DNA of 64,000 bases from Xanthomonas cassavae CFBP 4642 (GTDB lineage: Bacteria; Pseudomonadota; Gammaproteobacteria; Xanthomonadales; Xanthomonadaceae): the NCBI RefSeq assembly GCF_000454545.1, contig NZ_CM002139.1:250833-314832 (forward strand), written 5' to 3'. Shown here one piece after another: positions 9,619 through 18,241 of the stretch. The notes below the pieces were generated by a model that ran no database searches, had not been told where the DNA came from, and was given only the letters and a program-made list of their open reading frames with translations. Position 1 is the stretch's first letter. Every line of letters begins with the position of its first letter. The position numbers and the translations under genes were made by a program.

Positions 9619-9965
9619 TCACTCCATCGACGGGCGATGCGGCGGCCGCGCCTTGCGATAGATCAGCTGCACCGCCCACGCGCCGGCGAGCCCGACCGCG
9701 CCGGCAGCGAAGTGGCTCCAGTCGCGCAACTGCGGCGCTGCGCCATTGGCCGCATGGCCCCATAGGTTGAACCACAGCAGCGCCAGCTCGCCATCGCCGA
9801 TCACCGGCACCAGCGCGTTGGGATTGAGCGCGCGAAGCTCCGGCGCCTGCACCGATGCACAGCCGCTGCCATACGCATGCAGCATGCAGTCCAGTGCCAA
9901 CCCATCGCATAACCACAACACTTGCGCACGTTGATCGAGATCGGCTTTCCGTAGATCTCCAGCAT
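9619..9965 (-). pseudogene. Glutathione S-transferase N-terminal fragment, frameshifted
   Basis: Reading leftwards from 9965, one frame gives MLEIYGKPISINVRK, the first strand and helix of a GST thioredoxin-fold domain. Another frame then gives VLWLCDGLALDCMLHAYGSG and ELRALNPNALVPVIGDGE, the rest of that domain including the usual NPxxxVPV proline loop. The two are joined by a frameshift near 9918. What follows (to 9619) is a hydrophobic stretch that does not look like the GST helical domain. The helical domain is absent, so this is a truncated relic. Confidence 0.7.
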
Positions 9966-10120
9966 GTGTTCCCCGCAGCACGCGCAATCGGTCGCAATGG
10001 CAAGAGGCGACGGTGGCGCGACTGCACGCCGCCACACGCACGCAGGGCGGCGAACGCAGGCGTGTGCGTCCGGCACGCTGCAGCTCGGTCCTGCATTCTC
10101 ACCGCTGCAATGGCGCACCG

Positions 10121-10351
10121 CTACGGCTCGATCTTGCCCGCGTAAGCCTCGCGCACGGTCTGGCTGATGTAGGTGCTCAAACCACGCCCCGCCACGGCGA
10201 GCCGCTGCATGGTCGCCACGACCTCGGCGCCGGCGCTGTCGGCGGTGTACACATAGGTCTGGCCACTCCGAAAGCGCACGGCAATGGCAGCGTCGGCCAG
10301 CGCATACGCCACCACGCCGGAATCGCCATCGCGACGGCCGTAGCGTTGCAT
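10121..10351 (-). CDS. Small conserved-looking hypothetical protein
   Basis: A 76-aa reading frame starting MQRYGRRDGDSGVVAYALAD. A start eight codons upstream at 10375 is also possible; neither has a convincing ribosome binding site. Composition and third-codon GC bias look coding. The pattern GVVAYALADAAIAVRFRSGQTYVYT suggests a short beta-rich fold, loosely like KTSC-type small domains, but I do not recognise it with confidence. It lies just upstream of the GST relic on the same strand. Confidence 0.5.
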   Translation of the reverse strand: MQRYGRRDGDSGVVAYALADAAIAVRFRSGQTYVYTADSAGAEVVATMQRLAVAGRGLSTYISQTVREAYAGKIEP

Positions 10352-10617
10352 TGGCAGCGAGCGGGGTGAGCGCATGCAGGCACGTTAGAACCATGGCGGT
10401 GACGAGGGGTTCACACTAGGCGACCGTGCTGCTGCGCAACTGCATTGCGCCACAGGGGCGCAGGTGTCGCGGCCGGTCGTCAGCGCCAGCGGGCGCCCGT
10501 CACCGGTGTGGCGGGCCGGTCATCTGCTACTGCCAGCGCACCGTGCAGCAATCGCCCACCGCACACTCCGGAGTGCACTGACGCAGCGGGTGCGACCGGC
10601 ACCGCTACACTGCGCAC

Positions 10618-12198
10618 ATGTCATCCGAATCCCTGATCCTTCTCGGGCTGCTGTGCGCAGTCTTCGTGCTGCAGCTGGCCTTGCTGCTGCGGCGTCCTTC
10701 CACCAGCGGGCTGGAGCAGGCGTTGCGCGCCGAGCAGCGCGACGGCCGCGGCGAATTGCGCGAGCAACTCGAAGGCCTGTCCCGGCAGCAGGACGGTCGC
10801 CTGGAAATCTTCGCGCGCAATCTCACCGAACTGTCCACCCACACCGATCAACGCCTGGACCAGTTGCGCGAAGCACTGGGCGAAGACGCACGCAAGGCGC
10901 GCGAGGAAAGCAGCCAGGCCCAGCAACGCACCGGCGAGCTGCTGACCGCGCGCCTGACCGAGCTGCGCACCCAGCTCGATGGCTTCGGCCAGCAGCAGGA
11001 AGCCCGCATCCACGTGTTCGGCCAGCAACTGACCGACCTGATTGCGCGCACCGACACCCACATGGCCGCCCTGCGCGAGGCGTTGGCCGAAGACGCGCGC
11101 AAGGGCCGCGATGAAGCCGGGCAATCGCAACAGCGCTTCACCGAAGCCCTGGGCCAACGCCTGAACGAGCTCACCCAGCGCAATGAACTGCGCATCGGCG
11201 AAATGCGCGCCACCCTGGAGCAGCAGCTGGCCGCGCTGCAGAGCGACAACGCCAGCAAGCTGGAACTGATGCGCGCCACTGTCGACGAAAAATTGCAGAC
11301 CACGCTCAACACGCGCCTGGATGCCTCCTTCAAGCTGGTGTCCGAGCGGCTGGAGCAGGTGCAGCGCGGCCTGGGCGAAATGCAGCAGCTGGCCACCGGC
11401 GTGGGCGATCTCAAGCGCGTGCTGACCAACGTCAAGGACCGTGGCGGCTGGGGCGAAGTGCAGCTGGAGAACATCCTCGAGCAGACGCTGACGATGGAGC
11501 AGTACGCGGGTGGCGTGCGGCTTAAGCCCGACAGCGCCGAAGCGGTGGATTTTGCGATCCGCCTGCCTGGGCGCGGCGACGACACCGTGGTGTGGCTGCC
11601 GGTCGATGCCAAGTTCCCGCGCGAGGACTACGAACGCCTGATCGACGCGCAGGAGAAGGGCGACCTGGACGCGATCAAGCATTCAACCGCGCAGCTGGAG
11701 CGCGCCATCCGCGTGCAGGCCAGGTCGATCAGCGACAAGTATGTCTGCCCACCGCAGACCACCGATTTCGCGGTGATGTTCCTGCCTACCGAGGGCCTGT
11801 ACGCCGAGGTGATCCGCCGTGCCGGCCTGGTCGACCTGCTGCAGCGCGAGTACCGCGTGGTGCTGGCCGGCCCGACCACCTTCACCGCCCTGCTCAACAG
11901 CCTGCAGATGGGTTTTCGCACCTTGGCGATCGAGAAGCGTTCCAGCGAGGTCTGGCAGGTGCTGGGCGCGGTGAAGAGCGAGTTCGGCAAGTTTGCCGGC
12001 ATTCTCGAGAAGGCCGAGCGGCAGATCGGCACCGTGGGCAAGAGCCTGGGCGAGGCCAGTCGCAAGACCCGCACCATCGAGCGCCGCCTGCGCGGGGTAG
12101 AGACCCTGGCCAGCGAACAATCGCACGCACTGCTCGACGACGCCGGCAACGAGGACACCGGCAACCATGATGATGAAGCCGGCGACGAGCAGGAATGA
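10618..12198 (+). CDS. rmuC: RmuC family DNA recombination protein
   Basis: A 526-aa RmuC homologue, a family implicated in limiting DNA inversions and rearrangements. It has one N-terminal membrane segment (about residues 5-25), a long coiled coil rich in E, Q and R (about 30-230), then the RmuC nuclease-like domain (about 240-480) with VGDLKRVLTNVKDRGGWGEV, WLPVDAKFPREDYERL and VCPPQTTDFAVMFLPTEGLYAE. Length and order are normal for the family. It is the first gene after the small hypothetical and is probably monocistronic. Confidence 0.95.
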   Translation: MSSESLILLGLLCAVFVLQLALLLRRPSTSGLEQALRAEQRDGRGELREQLEGLSRQQDGRLEIFARNLTELSTHTDQRLDQLREALGEDARKAREESSQAQQRTGELLTARLTELRTQLDGFGQQQEARIHVFGQQLTDLIARTDTHMAALREALAEDARKGRDEAGQSQQRFTEALGQRLNELTQRNELRIGEMRATLEQQLAALQSDNASKLELMRATVDEKLQTTLNTRLDASFKLVSERLEQVQRGLGEMQQLATGVGDLKRVLTNVKDRGGWGEVQLENILEQTLTMEQYAGGVRLKPDSAEAVDFAIRLPGRGDDTVVWLPVDAKFPREDYERLIDAQEKGDLDAIKHSTAQLERAIRVQARSISDKYVCPPQTTDFAVMFLPTEGLYAEVIRRAGLVDLLQREYRVVLAGPTTFTALLNSLQMGFRTLAIEKRSSEVWQVLGAVKSEFGKFAGILEKAERQIGTVGKSLGEASRKTRTIERRLRGVETLASEQSHALLDDAGNEDTGNHDDEAGDEQE

Positions 12199-12296
12199 GG
12201 GCCGCACGCAGCGTGCCGGCAGCGATGTCCTGCACAACGCCGAGCCCGCGCATGCAAGCACGCCTCTGATGCAGGTTGTCTCGGCACCTTTGCGAA

Positions 12297-12359
12297 GGAG
12301 CGCACCCGGGCGCGACGAGGCGTTATCGGTAAGGCTCCATCGCGCCCGGGTGCGCTCCT
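12297..12359. repeat. GTAGGAGCG-type palindromic repeat (REP/BIME-like)
   Basis: A 20-bp arm AGGAGCGCACCCGGGCGCGA at 12297-12316 is perfectly complementary to 12340-12359, with a 23-base spacer. The flanking bases read CTAC after the right arm, as in GTAGGAGCG repeat families of xanthomonads. It lies between rmuC and a lipoprotein gene and could terminate or stabilise the rmuC transcript. Related copies are at 12464 and inside recB at 24325. Confidence 0.8.
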
Positions 12360-12463
12360 ACACGGCGGAGGGCAGTTCGCTGCCGCAGCGCTGCAGGTGA
12401 TCGCCGCAGTGATGGCCGGCTGCAGGACATGTGATCGGCGGTCCTGCATCCCACCAACGTCCC

Positions 12464-12486
12464 GTAGGAGCGCCTTGGGGCGCGAC
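12464..12486 (+). repeat. Single GTAGGAGCG half-repeat
   Basis: GTAGGAGCGCC followed by TTGGGGCGCGAC is one arm of the same repeat family as 12297-12359, without a recognisable opposite arm. Apart from these repeats the gap 12199-12624 shows nothing that looks coding. Confidence 0.6.
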
Positions 12487-12624
12487 GCGGCCTTGCCGAT
12501 CACCCATCATCGCGTCCAGGCACGATCCTGCACGCCGCCAGACAACCCCACCCAACCCGACACGCCACGCTGACGCATCGGCCGCGATGCTTGGCGCGCA
12601 CTCTTGTTCCAGAAGAAGACCCGC

Positions 12625-13008
12625 ATGTCGAGCCGATGGATGTACGCGGCACTGTCCGCACTGCTGCTGGCCGCCTGTAGCAATACTCCGACCACGCAAC
12701 CGGCCCAGGCGGCGGGCGTGACACCCGCACCGACACCATCTGCATCCACGGATGCTGTTGCCTGCGCTGCCAAAGGTGGCCAACTGCACCCGGTGGGCCG
12801 CATGCAGATCCCGCACTGCATCGTGCCGTATGCCGATGCCGGCAAGACCTGCAGCGACAACTCCGACTGCAGCGGCGATTGCCTGGCCACCAGCATCGTG
12901 CCGACCGGCACCGCGACCTCAGGCACCTGCCAGCGCGACAGCGACCGCTTCGGTTGCCGCCAGGAAGTGGTTGGCGGCATGGGCCAGGCCGCGTTGTGCA
13001 TCGATTGA
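12625..13008 (+). CDS. Small Cys-rich lipoprotein
   Basis: A 127-aa protein with a lipoprotein signal: MSSRWMYAALSALLLAAC, the Cys at residue 18 being the lipidation site. A Thr/Ala/Pro-rich linker follows, then a domain with eight cysteines between about residues 49 and 126 (including CSDNSDCSGDC) that should form disulfides in the periplasm. The ATG at 12625 is used rather than a TTG seven codons upstream because it starts the signal peptide properly and AGAAGA precedes it. Function unknown. Confidence 0.8.
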   Translation: MSSRWMYAALSALLLAACSNTPTTQPAQAAGVTPAPTPSASTDAVACAAKGGQLHPVGRMQIPHCIVPYADAGKTCSDNSDCSGDCLATSIVPTGTATSGTCQRDSDRFGCRQEVVGGMGQAALCID

Positions 13009-13161
13009 TGGCTGCGAACAGGGTCAAGCGCGCGCACACGCCGATCAGTCGATCGGCCTGTGCGCGTCGCGGCAGATACCTGCAAGCGCCATGAGCCAGC
13101 GGCATCGCTCGCTCCACCCTGGCGGTTTATGCTCTCGGCTCTACCTGTCCAGGACGCACCG

Positions 13162-13707
13162 ATGAGCCGGACGCTGTACGACATCCCCGTGGCCCGCATC
13201 GACGGTGAGCCCGCCACGCTGGCCGACTATCGCGGCAAGGTGTTGCTGGTGGTCAACGTTGCCTCCAAGTGCGGGCTGACCCCGCAGTACGAAGGCCTGC
13301 AGGCGCTGTATCGCGACAAGCAGGCACAGGGGCTGGAACTGCTGGGCTTTCCGGCCAACGACTTCAACGGACAGGAGCCCGGCAGCGAGGCGGAGATTGC
13401 GCAGTTCTGCCAGCTCAGCTACGACGTGAGCTTTCCGATGTTTTCCAAGATCGCCGTCACCGGTGCCGAAATCCATCCGCTGTATCAGGCATTGACCAGC
13501 GCCCGCCCGCAGGCCACCGGCGATGGCCCGATGCGCGAAAAGCTGGCCGGCTACGGCATCGCACCCAACCCGGCACCGGGCGTGTTGTGGAACTTCGAGA
13601 AATTCCTGATCGGCCGCGACGGCCAGGTCATCGATCGCTTCGCCCCCGACGTGCCGGCAGACGATGCGCGCCTGCGTGTAGCGGTGGATGCGGCATTGGC
13701 GGCGTAG
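13162..13707 (+). CDS. Glutathione peroxidase-family thiol peroxidase
   Basis: A 181-aa GPx-family protein that reduces peroxides in the cytoplasm, in bacteria usually with thioredoxin or glutathione as donor. Catalytic residues are visible: Cys in NVASKCGLTPQYEGL, Gln in PANDFNGQEPG, and Trp/Asn in WNFEKFLIGRDG. The catalytic residue is Cys, not Sec. The ATG at 13162 has AGGA upstream and yields the normal family length. It is followed by a hairpin terminator. Confidence 0.93.
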   Translation: MSRTLYDIPVARIDGEPATLADYRGKVLLVVNVASKCGLTPQYEGLQALYRDKQAQGLELLGFPANDFNGQEPGSEAEIAQFCQLSYDVSFPMFSKIAVTGAEIHPLYQALTSARPQATGDGPMREKLAGYGIAPNPAPGVLWNFEKFLIGRDGQVIDRFAPDVPADDARLRVAVDAALAA

Positions 13708-13804
13708 CATCTGGCGCGGTGGCGAACTGATTTGATCCGCGTCGCTGTGATCGCTATTTATATTGCCGGTGATCCGCGCCATCTACGGGGTGGGGCCTTG
13801 CCAG

Positions 13805-13830
13805 AAAGCCCGGGATCGCCCCCGGGCTTT
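13805..13830 (+). terminator. Hairpin terminator after glutathione peroxidase gene
   Basis: AAAGCCCGGG at 13805-13814 pairs with CCCGGGCTTT at 13821-13830 around a six-base loop. The arms give A/T-flanked ends on both strands, so it can act bidirectionally. It lies about 100 bp after the peroxidase stop. Confidence 0.7.
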
Positions 13831-13856
13831 CGTATTCATTCCAAACCGCAAGCTCA

Positions 13857-13864
13857 ACCGATCA
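13857..13864. repeat. Target-site duplication, left copy (ACCGATCA)
   Basis: ACCGATCA directly before the left end of the IS1595-family element, repeated exactly at 14937-14944 after its right end. Eight bases is the usual duplication size for this family. Confidence 0.85.
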
Positions 13865-14936
13865 CCTGATTAGCCCCGACTCTCAGCCATGAAAATTGCT
13901 CGCTGCACGTAAAACCGGCTCTGGGCATGGTGTGGATTGCATCATGGCCGTGGCAAGTCGTGGCAGCATCTCGCGCAAGCGGAATCGACGATTAAAACGA
14001 TAGGCCGCTTCTCCCAGGTAACGCCTTGCGTATTTGCCTTGCGCGATGGCGTGATACACGCCACTGATGGCGCGTTTGAGATTGCCCAGCACCACGTTGA
14101 GCCAACGTGCACCGGCCGTTTCGGTCGCGGCACGACCACCGCCAGTGTCCAGCGTGGTGTGCGCGTGGCCGGCGTCTTCTAGCCGGCGGAAGCAGGCCAG
14201 CCCATCGGTGTAGACCTCGCATTCGGGCGCCAAGCGACGGGCAATCCAGTCCTGCAGCGAGGTGTTGTCGAAGCTGCGCACCGGCTCGATCACCACAAAG
14301 CGCGGCGCGGTGAAGGTGGCATCGGTCTGCACCGCAATCAGGAACGCTTGTTTGTTCTCCGATCCGCGTCCGGCCTTGCCACCGTTACGCTCGCCGCCGA
14401 GATAGGCATCGTCGATCTGCACGAAACCCGCCAGTTTCCGCATGGATTCGCGCTCGGCCATAACCTGCATGATCTTGTGTTTCATCCGCCAGGCCGTCTT
14501 GTAGTTGACGCCCAGATGCCGCATCAACTCCAGCGCGGCCATGTTGGTTTTGGTCGAGGTCAGCAGGTGCAACGCCAGCATCCAGGTGCGCAGCGGCAGC
14601 TTGGTGCCTTCGAACATCGTGCCTGCAATCAGGCTGGTCTGATGCCGGCACGCGCTGCATTGGTAGTAGATCGCAGCACCCCGCTTGAAACGCGAGCGCA
14701 CGCGTCCGGCACAAACAGGGCAACGAAAGCCTTGCGGCCAGCGCCACTTGTAAAGCGCGCGATAGCACTTGGCTTCGGTGCCGTAGGACGCGAAGAACTC
14801 AGGCATCGACAATCCCGCTTGGAACTGCACGGCATTGATACTCATCACGCCACCTCGTTGGCTTCAGGTGACAGCAGCATCCACCCAGCGCGGCGCAGAT
14901 CCTGCGACAGGCGGCTGATGGTCAGGGCTAATCAGG
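13865..14936. mobile_element. IS1595-family insertion sequence (ISXo5-like), complete
   Basis: A 1072-bp element with imperfect terminal inverted repeats: the left end reads CCTGATTAGCCCCGACTCTC and the reverse complement of the right end reads CCTGATTAGCCCTGACCATC. The single transposase gene lies on the minus strand. A perfect 8-bp direct repeat ACCGATCA flanks it, so the insertion is recent or undisturbed. It sits between the glutathione peroxidase gene and mlaA, and the right duplication includes the mlaA stop codon. Confidence 0.9.
13883..14848 (-). CDS. IS1595-family transposase
   Basis: A 321-aa transposase with an N-terminal zinc ribbon (CPVC near residue 44 and CSAC near residue 68) and an ISXO2-like DDE/DDN catalytic domain containing FVQIDDAYLGGERNGGKAG and VYTDGLACFRRLEDAGHAH. 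No frameshift or stop interrupts it, so it is probably active. It fills almost the whole element. Confidence 0.93.
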   Translation of the reverse strand: MMSINAVQFQAGLSMPEFFASYGTEAKCYRALYKWRWPQGFRCPVCAGRVRSRFKRGAAIYYQCSACRHQTSLIAGTMFEGTKLPLRTWMLALHLLTSTKTNMAALELMRHLGVNYKTAWRMKHKIMQVMAERESMRKLAGFVQIDDAYLGGERNGGKAGRGSENKQAFLIAVQTDATFTAPRFVVIEPVRSFDNTSLQDWIARRLAPECEVYTDGLACFRRLEDAGHAHTTLDTGGGRAATETAGARWLNVVLGNLKRAISGVYHAIAQGKYARRYLGEAAYRFNRRFRLREMLPRLATAMMQSTPCPEPVLRAASNFHG

Positions 14937-14944
14937 ACCGATCA
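14937..14944. repeat. Target-site duplication, right copy (ACCGATCA)
   Basis: Exact copy of the bases at 13857-13864. Its last three bases (14942-14944) are the complement of the mlaA TGA stop, so the insertion left the mlaA reading frame complete. Confidence 0.85.
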
Positions 14945-15997
14945 ACGGATCCACTGCGGGATGGGCATCGCATCCACCGGGACGGTGCTGTCCTTGTCCT
15001 CGCGCAGGTAGTCGGGCAGCTCGTTGTCCTTCTCGCGGTGGCTGCGCAGGTCGCGCACGATCTGGTAGTTGCGGCGCTGCATCCACGCATCGCGGGTCAA
15101 TGCGTATTCGTCCGGTGCCTGGTCGCGCAGCGAATCCAGCGACATCAGTTGCGAGCGCGTATCCACCAGCTGCAAACCCTGCAGGGCGAAGCGCGCACCA
15201 CTGTCGTCGACCTGGCGCAACGGCGAGAGCGGAATGTCGCCGCCCAGGCCGAAGGTGTCGCGCACGGTGCGCGGCCCGAACAGCGGAAGTTCGAAATAGC
15301 GCGAATTCCGCCAGCCCCACGCGCCCAGCGTCTGGCCGAAGTCCTCGCTGCGCCGCGGGATGCCGGCCGCCGAGGCCGGGTCGAACAGACCGGCCACACC
15401 CAGCGTGGTGTTCATCACGAAGCGGCCCAGCGACTGCGCTGCATAGACCGGGTGGCCCTGCAGCAGCTGGTTGACCATGGTCAGCGGCGTGCCGAGGTTG
15501 TCGAAGAAGTTGGTCACGCCCAGGCGCGCCGGACGCGGCACCACCTTGGTGTAGGCGGTCGCCAACGGACGTGCTACGCCGCGGTCCACCGCCAGGTTGA
15601 AGCGGTGCATGCCGCGGTTATAGCGCTCCCAGGGGTCGTAGGCCGGTGCCGCACCCGGTTGCGCCGGAGCGCCGTTGGCGCCGGCCTGCGGGATGGTTGG
15701 GCCGTACAGCGCGTCGAAATCGTCTTCGGCGGCGGTGGGGGCGCCGGCGGGCGCCGCACCGGCATCGGCGTTGGCGCCAGCCTGCTCAGCCGGTGCGGCT
15801 GTGGCCGGTAACGCGTCGGCAGCAGCGAACCCGGCTGCGGCCGGTTGCGCGGTCACTCCGGAATCGTCGCGGACCGGCGCCCGCGCACCCGGCGCGGTGT
15901 CGCTGGCTGTCGAGGGCGGCGCAGACTTCGGCGCCTGGCTGGCGCAGGCACCGAGCAACAGGCAGGCCAGCAGGGGGAGGGGGCGGAACTGGTTCAT
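14942..15997 (-). CDS. mlaA: MlaA/VacJ outer-membrane lipoprotein
   Basis: A 351-aa outer-membrane lipoprotein of the Mla system, which removes phospholipids from the outer leaflet. The signal MNQFRPLPLLACLLLGAC gives Cys18 as lipidation site. An unusually long Ala/Pro-rich linker (about residues 20-125) precedes the MlaA domain, which begins DPWERYNRGMHRFNLAVD and includes TNFFDNLGTPLTMVNQLLQG and GVAGLFDPAS. It is the last gene of the mla operon, about ten bases after mlaB. Its stop codon lies inside the IS target duplication, so the transcript now runs into the IS. Confidence 0.93.
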   Translation of the reverse strand: MNQFRPLPLLACLLLGACASQAPKSAPPSTASDTAPGARAPVRDDSGVTAQPAAAGFAAADALPATAAPAEQAGANADAGAAPAGAPTAAEDDFDALYGPTIPQAGANGAPAQPGAAPAYDPWERYNRGMHRFNLAVDRGVARPLATAYTKVVPRPARLGVTNFFDNLGTPLTMVNQLLQGHPVYAAQSLGRFVMNTTLGVAGLFDPASAAGIPRRSEDFGQTLGAWGWRNSRYFELPLFGPRTVRDTFGLGGDIPLSPLRQVDDSGARFALQGLQLVDTRSQLMSLDSLRDQAPDEYALTRDAWMQRRNYQIVRDLRSHREKDNELPDYLREDKDSTVPVDAMPIPQWIR

Positions 15998-16007
15998 GGC
16001 GTGGCGC

Positions 16008-16301
16008 TCAGGCCTGAAAATCGAGAGTGGGGGAGAGGCGATAGGCAGCACGCAGGTCGTCCAGGCCGGACGCCTCGCCCGCCACCGCCGCAGGACCGGT
16101 GCCGCGCAGACGCGCGGCCAGCTCGGCCAGCATCGCAACACCGGCGCTGTCCAGACGTTGTACACCCGACAGGTCCAGTGTGCGCACGCCATCCAGGTGC
16201 GCAATCGCCTGCGGCCAGGCCGCAGTGACCGCCGCACGGTCGAGCACGCCGGTCACCACCATCGTGTCGCCGTTGCGCTGTATCTGGCCGTCACTTGCCA
16301 T
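16008..16301 (-). CDS. mlaB: MlaB-like STAS-domain protein
   Basis: A 97-aa STAS protein, the cytoplasmic subunit that supports assembly and activity of the MlaFE ABC transporter. The STAS core VRTLDLSGVQRLDSAGVAML includes the conserved DSAG loop. The ATG at 16301 overlaps the mlaC end by 11 bases, indicating translational coupling. A longer upstream reading is less likely because it would run deep into mlaC. Confidence 0.88.
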   Translation of the reverse strand: MASDGQIQRNGDTMVVTGVLDRAAVTAAWPQAIAHLDGVRTLDLSGVQRLDSAGVAMLAELAARLRGTGPAAVAGEASGLDDLRAAYRLSPTLDFQA

Positions 16302-16953
16302 TGGCCGGTGCCGCGCCGACCTGCATGCTGCCGCTGCGCAGGTCGGCGGCGACCTTGGCGATGCCCTTTTCGCGCAACGGGCCATCGAACTGGGTCTTGA
16401 AGGTCTGCACGTAGGAGATGCCTTCGATCATCACGTCGAAGATCTTCCACTGGCCGCCAACATTGCGCATCAGGTAGTCGACCGGGGTGGGGTCGTTGCC
16501 GGCACGCAGCAGATCGGTGGATACCTTGACGCCGCGGTTGCCCGGCAGCGCGCTTTCGGACTTGCCGCGGAAGGTCGGCTTGCCTTCGAAGTTGAGCAGT
16601 GCGGTGCCATAGCGCTGCATCAGGTTGTCGGCCATGGCATCGGCAAACAGCTTGATATCGGCATCGGAGGCGCCGCGGCCATGCACGCCCAGCACCAGGC
16701 GTGCGGCGTAGTCGCGGTCGAAGGCCTTGTTCAATTCGCCGTCGATGTACTGACGCAGCGCTGCCGGGTTGCTGCGGAATTCGGCGCGGCGCTGTTCCAG
16801 CGTGCTCAGGATGCGGGTGCTGCTGTCGATGACGGTCTTGGTGGCCGCGCCTTGCGCAGGTGTGCTGGCGGCAGCCGGCTGTGCCAGCACGGTGGCCGGT
16901 GTGCACACCAGCAGGGTCGAGGCCAGGACGGCGGAGAGCAGGGTAGTCTTCAT
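16291..16953 (-). CDS. mlaC: MlaC periplasmic phospholipid-binding protein
   Basis: A 220-aa periplasmic shuttle (Ttg2D/MlaC family) carrying phospholipid between the outer-membrane MlaA complex and the inner-membrane MlaFEDB complex. The signal peptide ends near TVLAQPAA. The family core includes IDGELNKAFDRDYAARLVLG and YLMRNVGGQWKIFDVMIEGI. It overlaps mlaD by four bases and mlaB by 11. Confidence 0.93.
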   Translation of the reverse strand: MKTTLLSAVLASTLLVCTPATVLAQPAAASTPAQGAATKTVIDSSTRILSTLEQRRAEFRSNPAALRQYIDGELNKAFDRDYAARLVLGVHGRGASDADIKLFADAMADNLMQRYGTALLNFEGKPTFRGKSESALPGNRGVKVSTDLLRAGNDPTPVDYLMRNVGGQWKIFDVMIEGISYVQTFKTQFDGPLREKGIAKVAADLRSGSMQVGAAPANGK

Positions 16954-17483
16954 TGGTGCGGTTCCGTAGAGGGAGAAGCGGGCTGGGCAGGCGGGGCAGC
17001 CTGACCGTCTGCAGCGGATTTATCACCGCCGCCACTGAACATGTACTTGCCGACCAGCTGCAGCAGATCCACCGCTGGCTGGGTGAAACCGATCTCTTCG
17101 CCCGGCTTGAGCGTTTCCGGATCGCCACCCGGTTGCAACCCGATATAACTCTCGCCCAGCAAGCCGCTGGTGAAGATACCGGCCGAGGTGTCGGCGGGCA
17201 GATCCTTGTACTTGGTGTCCAGCGACAGCGTGACCACCGAATCGAACTTGGTCGGATCCAGGCTGATCTCCGAGACCTTGCCGATGATCACGCCACCGAT
17301 CTTCACCGGTGCCTGGGCACGCAGCTGGCCGATCTGGCTGAAGCGCGCGATCAGCGTGTACTGGCTGGAGCCAAAGCCCCAGCGCTGGTTGGTCGAGGCC
17401 ACCGCCAATACCAGCAACGAGGCCAGGGTCAGCAGCAAAAAGGCGCCGACGGCGAATTCGAGTCGTGGTCCACGCATGGCCAT
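16950..17483 (-). CDS. mlaD: MlaD MCE-domain protein
   Basis: A 177-aa inner-membrane-anchored MCE protein that forms the hexameric ring of the MlaFEDB complex. One N-terminal membrane helix (about residues 10-28) is followed by the MCE domain with ARFSQIGQLRAQAPVKIGGV and LLGESYIGLQPGG. The C-terminal tail is Gly/Ala/Pro-rich. AGGTGAG lies upstream of the start. Confidence 0.94.
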   Translation of the reverse strand: MAMRGPRLEFAVGAFLLLTLASLLVLAVASTNQRWGFGSSQYTLIARFSQIGQLRAQAPVKIGGVIIGKVSEISLDPTKFDSVVTLSLDTKYKDLPADTSAGIFTSGLLGESYIGLQPGGDPETLKPGEEIGFTQPAVDLLQLVGKYMFSGGGDKSAADGQAAPPAQPASPSTEPHQ

Positions 17484-17491
17484 GGGCTATC

Positions 17492-18241
17492 TCACCTAAA
17501 CAACATTGCAGAAAGGACGAAGTTGAACATCAGCACCAGCAGCGAGGCGTTCACCACCGCGCGGGTGGTGGCGATCGAGGTGCCTTCGATGGTCGGCTCG
17601 GCATGGAAGCCCACATAGGCGGCAACCAGTGCAGCGGTGCCGCCGAAGATCGCCGACTTGAGCATCGCCACGCCAAAGTCGTCCCAGAAGTCCACGCTAT
17701 TGCTCAGGCCGGACCAGAACGTGCCGTTGTCGATGCCCAGCACGTGCACTGCTTCGAAATAGCCACCGGTGATCGCCAGCGAGCAGAACACCCCGGTCAG
17801 CAGCGGCACCGTCAGCACCGCCGCCCAGAAGCGCGGCGCCACCGCCTTGGCCACCGGGTCGATGGCCATCAGCTCCAGCGCCTTGATCTGGTCGGTGGCG
17901 CGCATCAGACCGAGCTCGGCGGCGATCGAGCTGCCGGCGCGGCCGATGAACAACAGTGCGGTCAGCACCGGTGCCAGCTCGCGGTACAGCGACAGCCCCA
18001 GCAGCGTGGACAGCGCGTCCGATGCACCGTAGGTGGTGAGCGTGCGGTAGCCCTGCAGGGTCAGCACCAGGCCGACGAAGGCGCCGCCCACCGCAATGAT
18101 CGGCAGCGAACGCGCGCCCACCTTGTAGATCTCGCGCACCAGTTCGGCAATGAAATCGCGCGTGGGCAGCGAGCCGCGCAGCACGGTCAACGAAAACAGC
18201 CCGGCGCGACCGAAGGCGCGAATCGATTCGACGAAGGCCAT
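17492..18241 (-). CDS. mlaE: MlaE ABC transporter permease
   Basis: A 249-aa MlaE permease with about five membrane segments. Family motifs are SLYRELAPVLTALLFIGRAG and ATDQIKALELMAIDPV, typical of the MlaE domain. The start at 18241 shares one base with the mlaF stop (TGATG), a translational coupling arrangement. Confidence 0.95.
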   Translation of the reverse strand: MAFVESIRAFGRAGLFSLTVLRGSLPTRDFIAELVREIYKVGARSLPIIAVGGAFVGLVLTLQGYRTLTTYGASDALSTLLGLSLYRELAPVLTALLFIGRAGSSIAAELGLMRATDQIKALELMAIDPVAKAVAPRFWAAVLTVPLLTGVFCSLAITGGYFEAVHVLGIDNGTFWSGLSNSVDFWDDFGVAMLKSAIFGGTAALVAAYVGFHAEPTIEGTSIATTRAVVNASLLVLMFNFVLSAMLFR

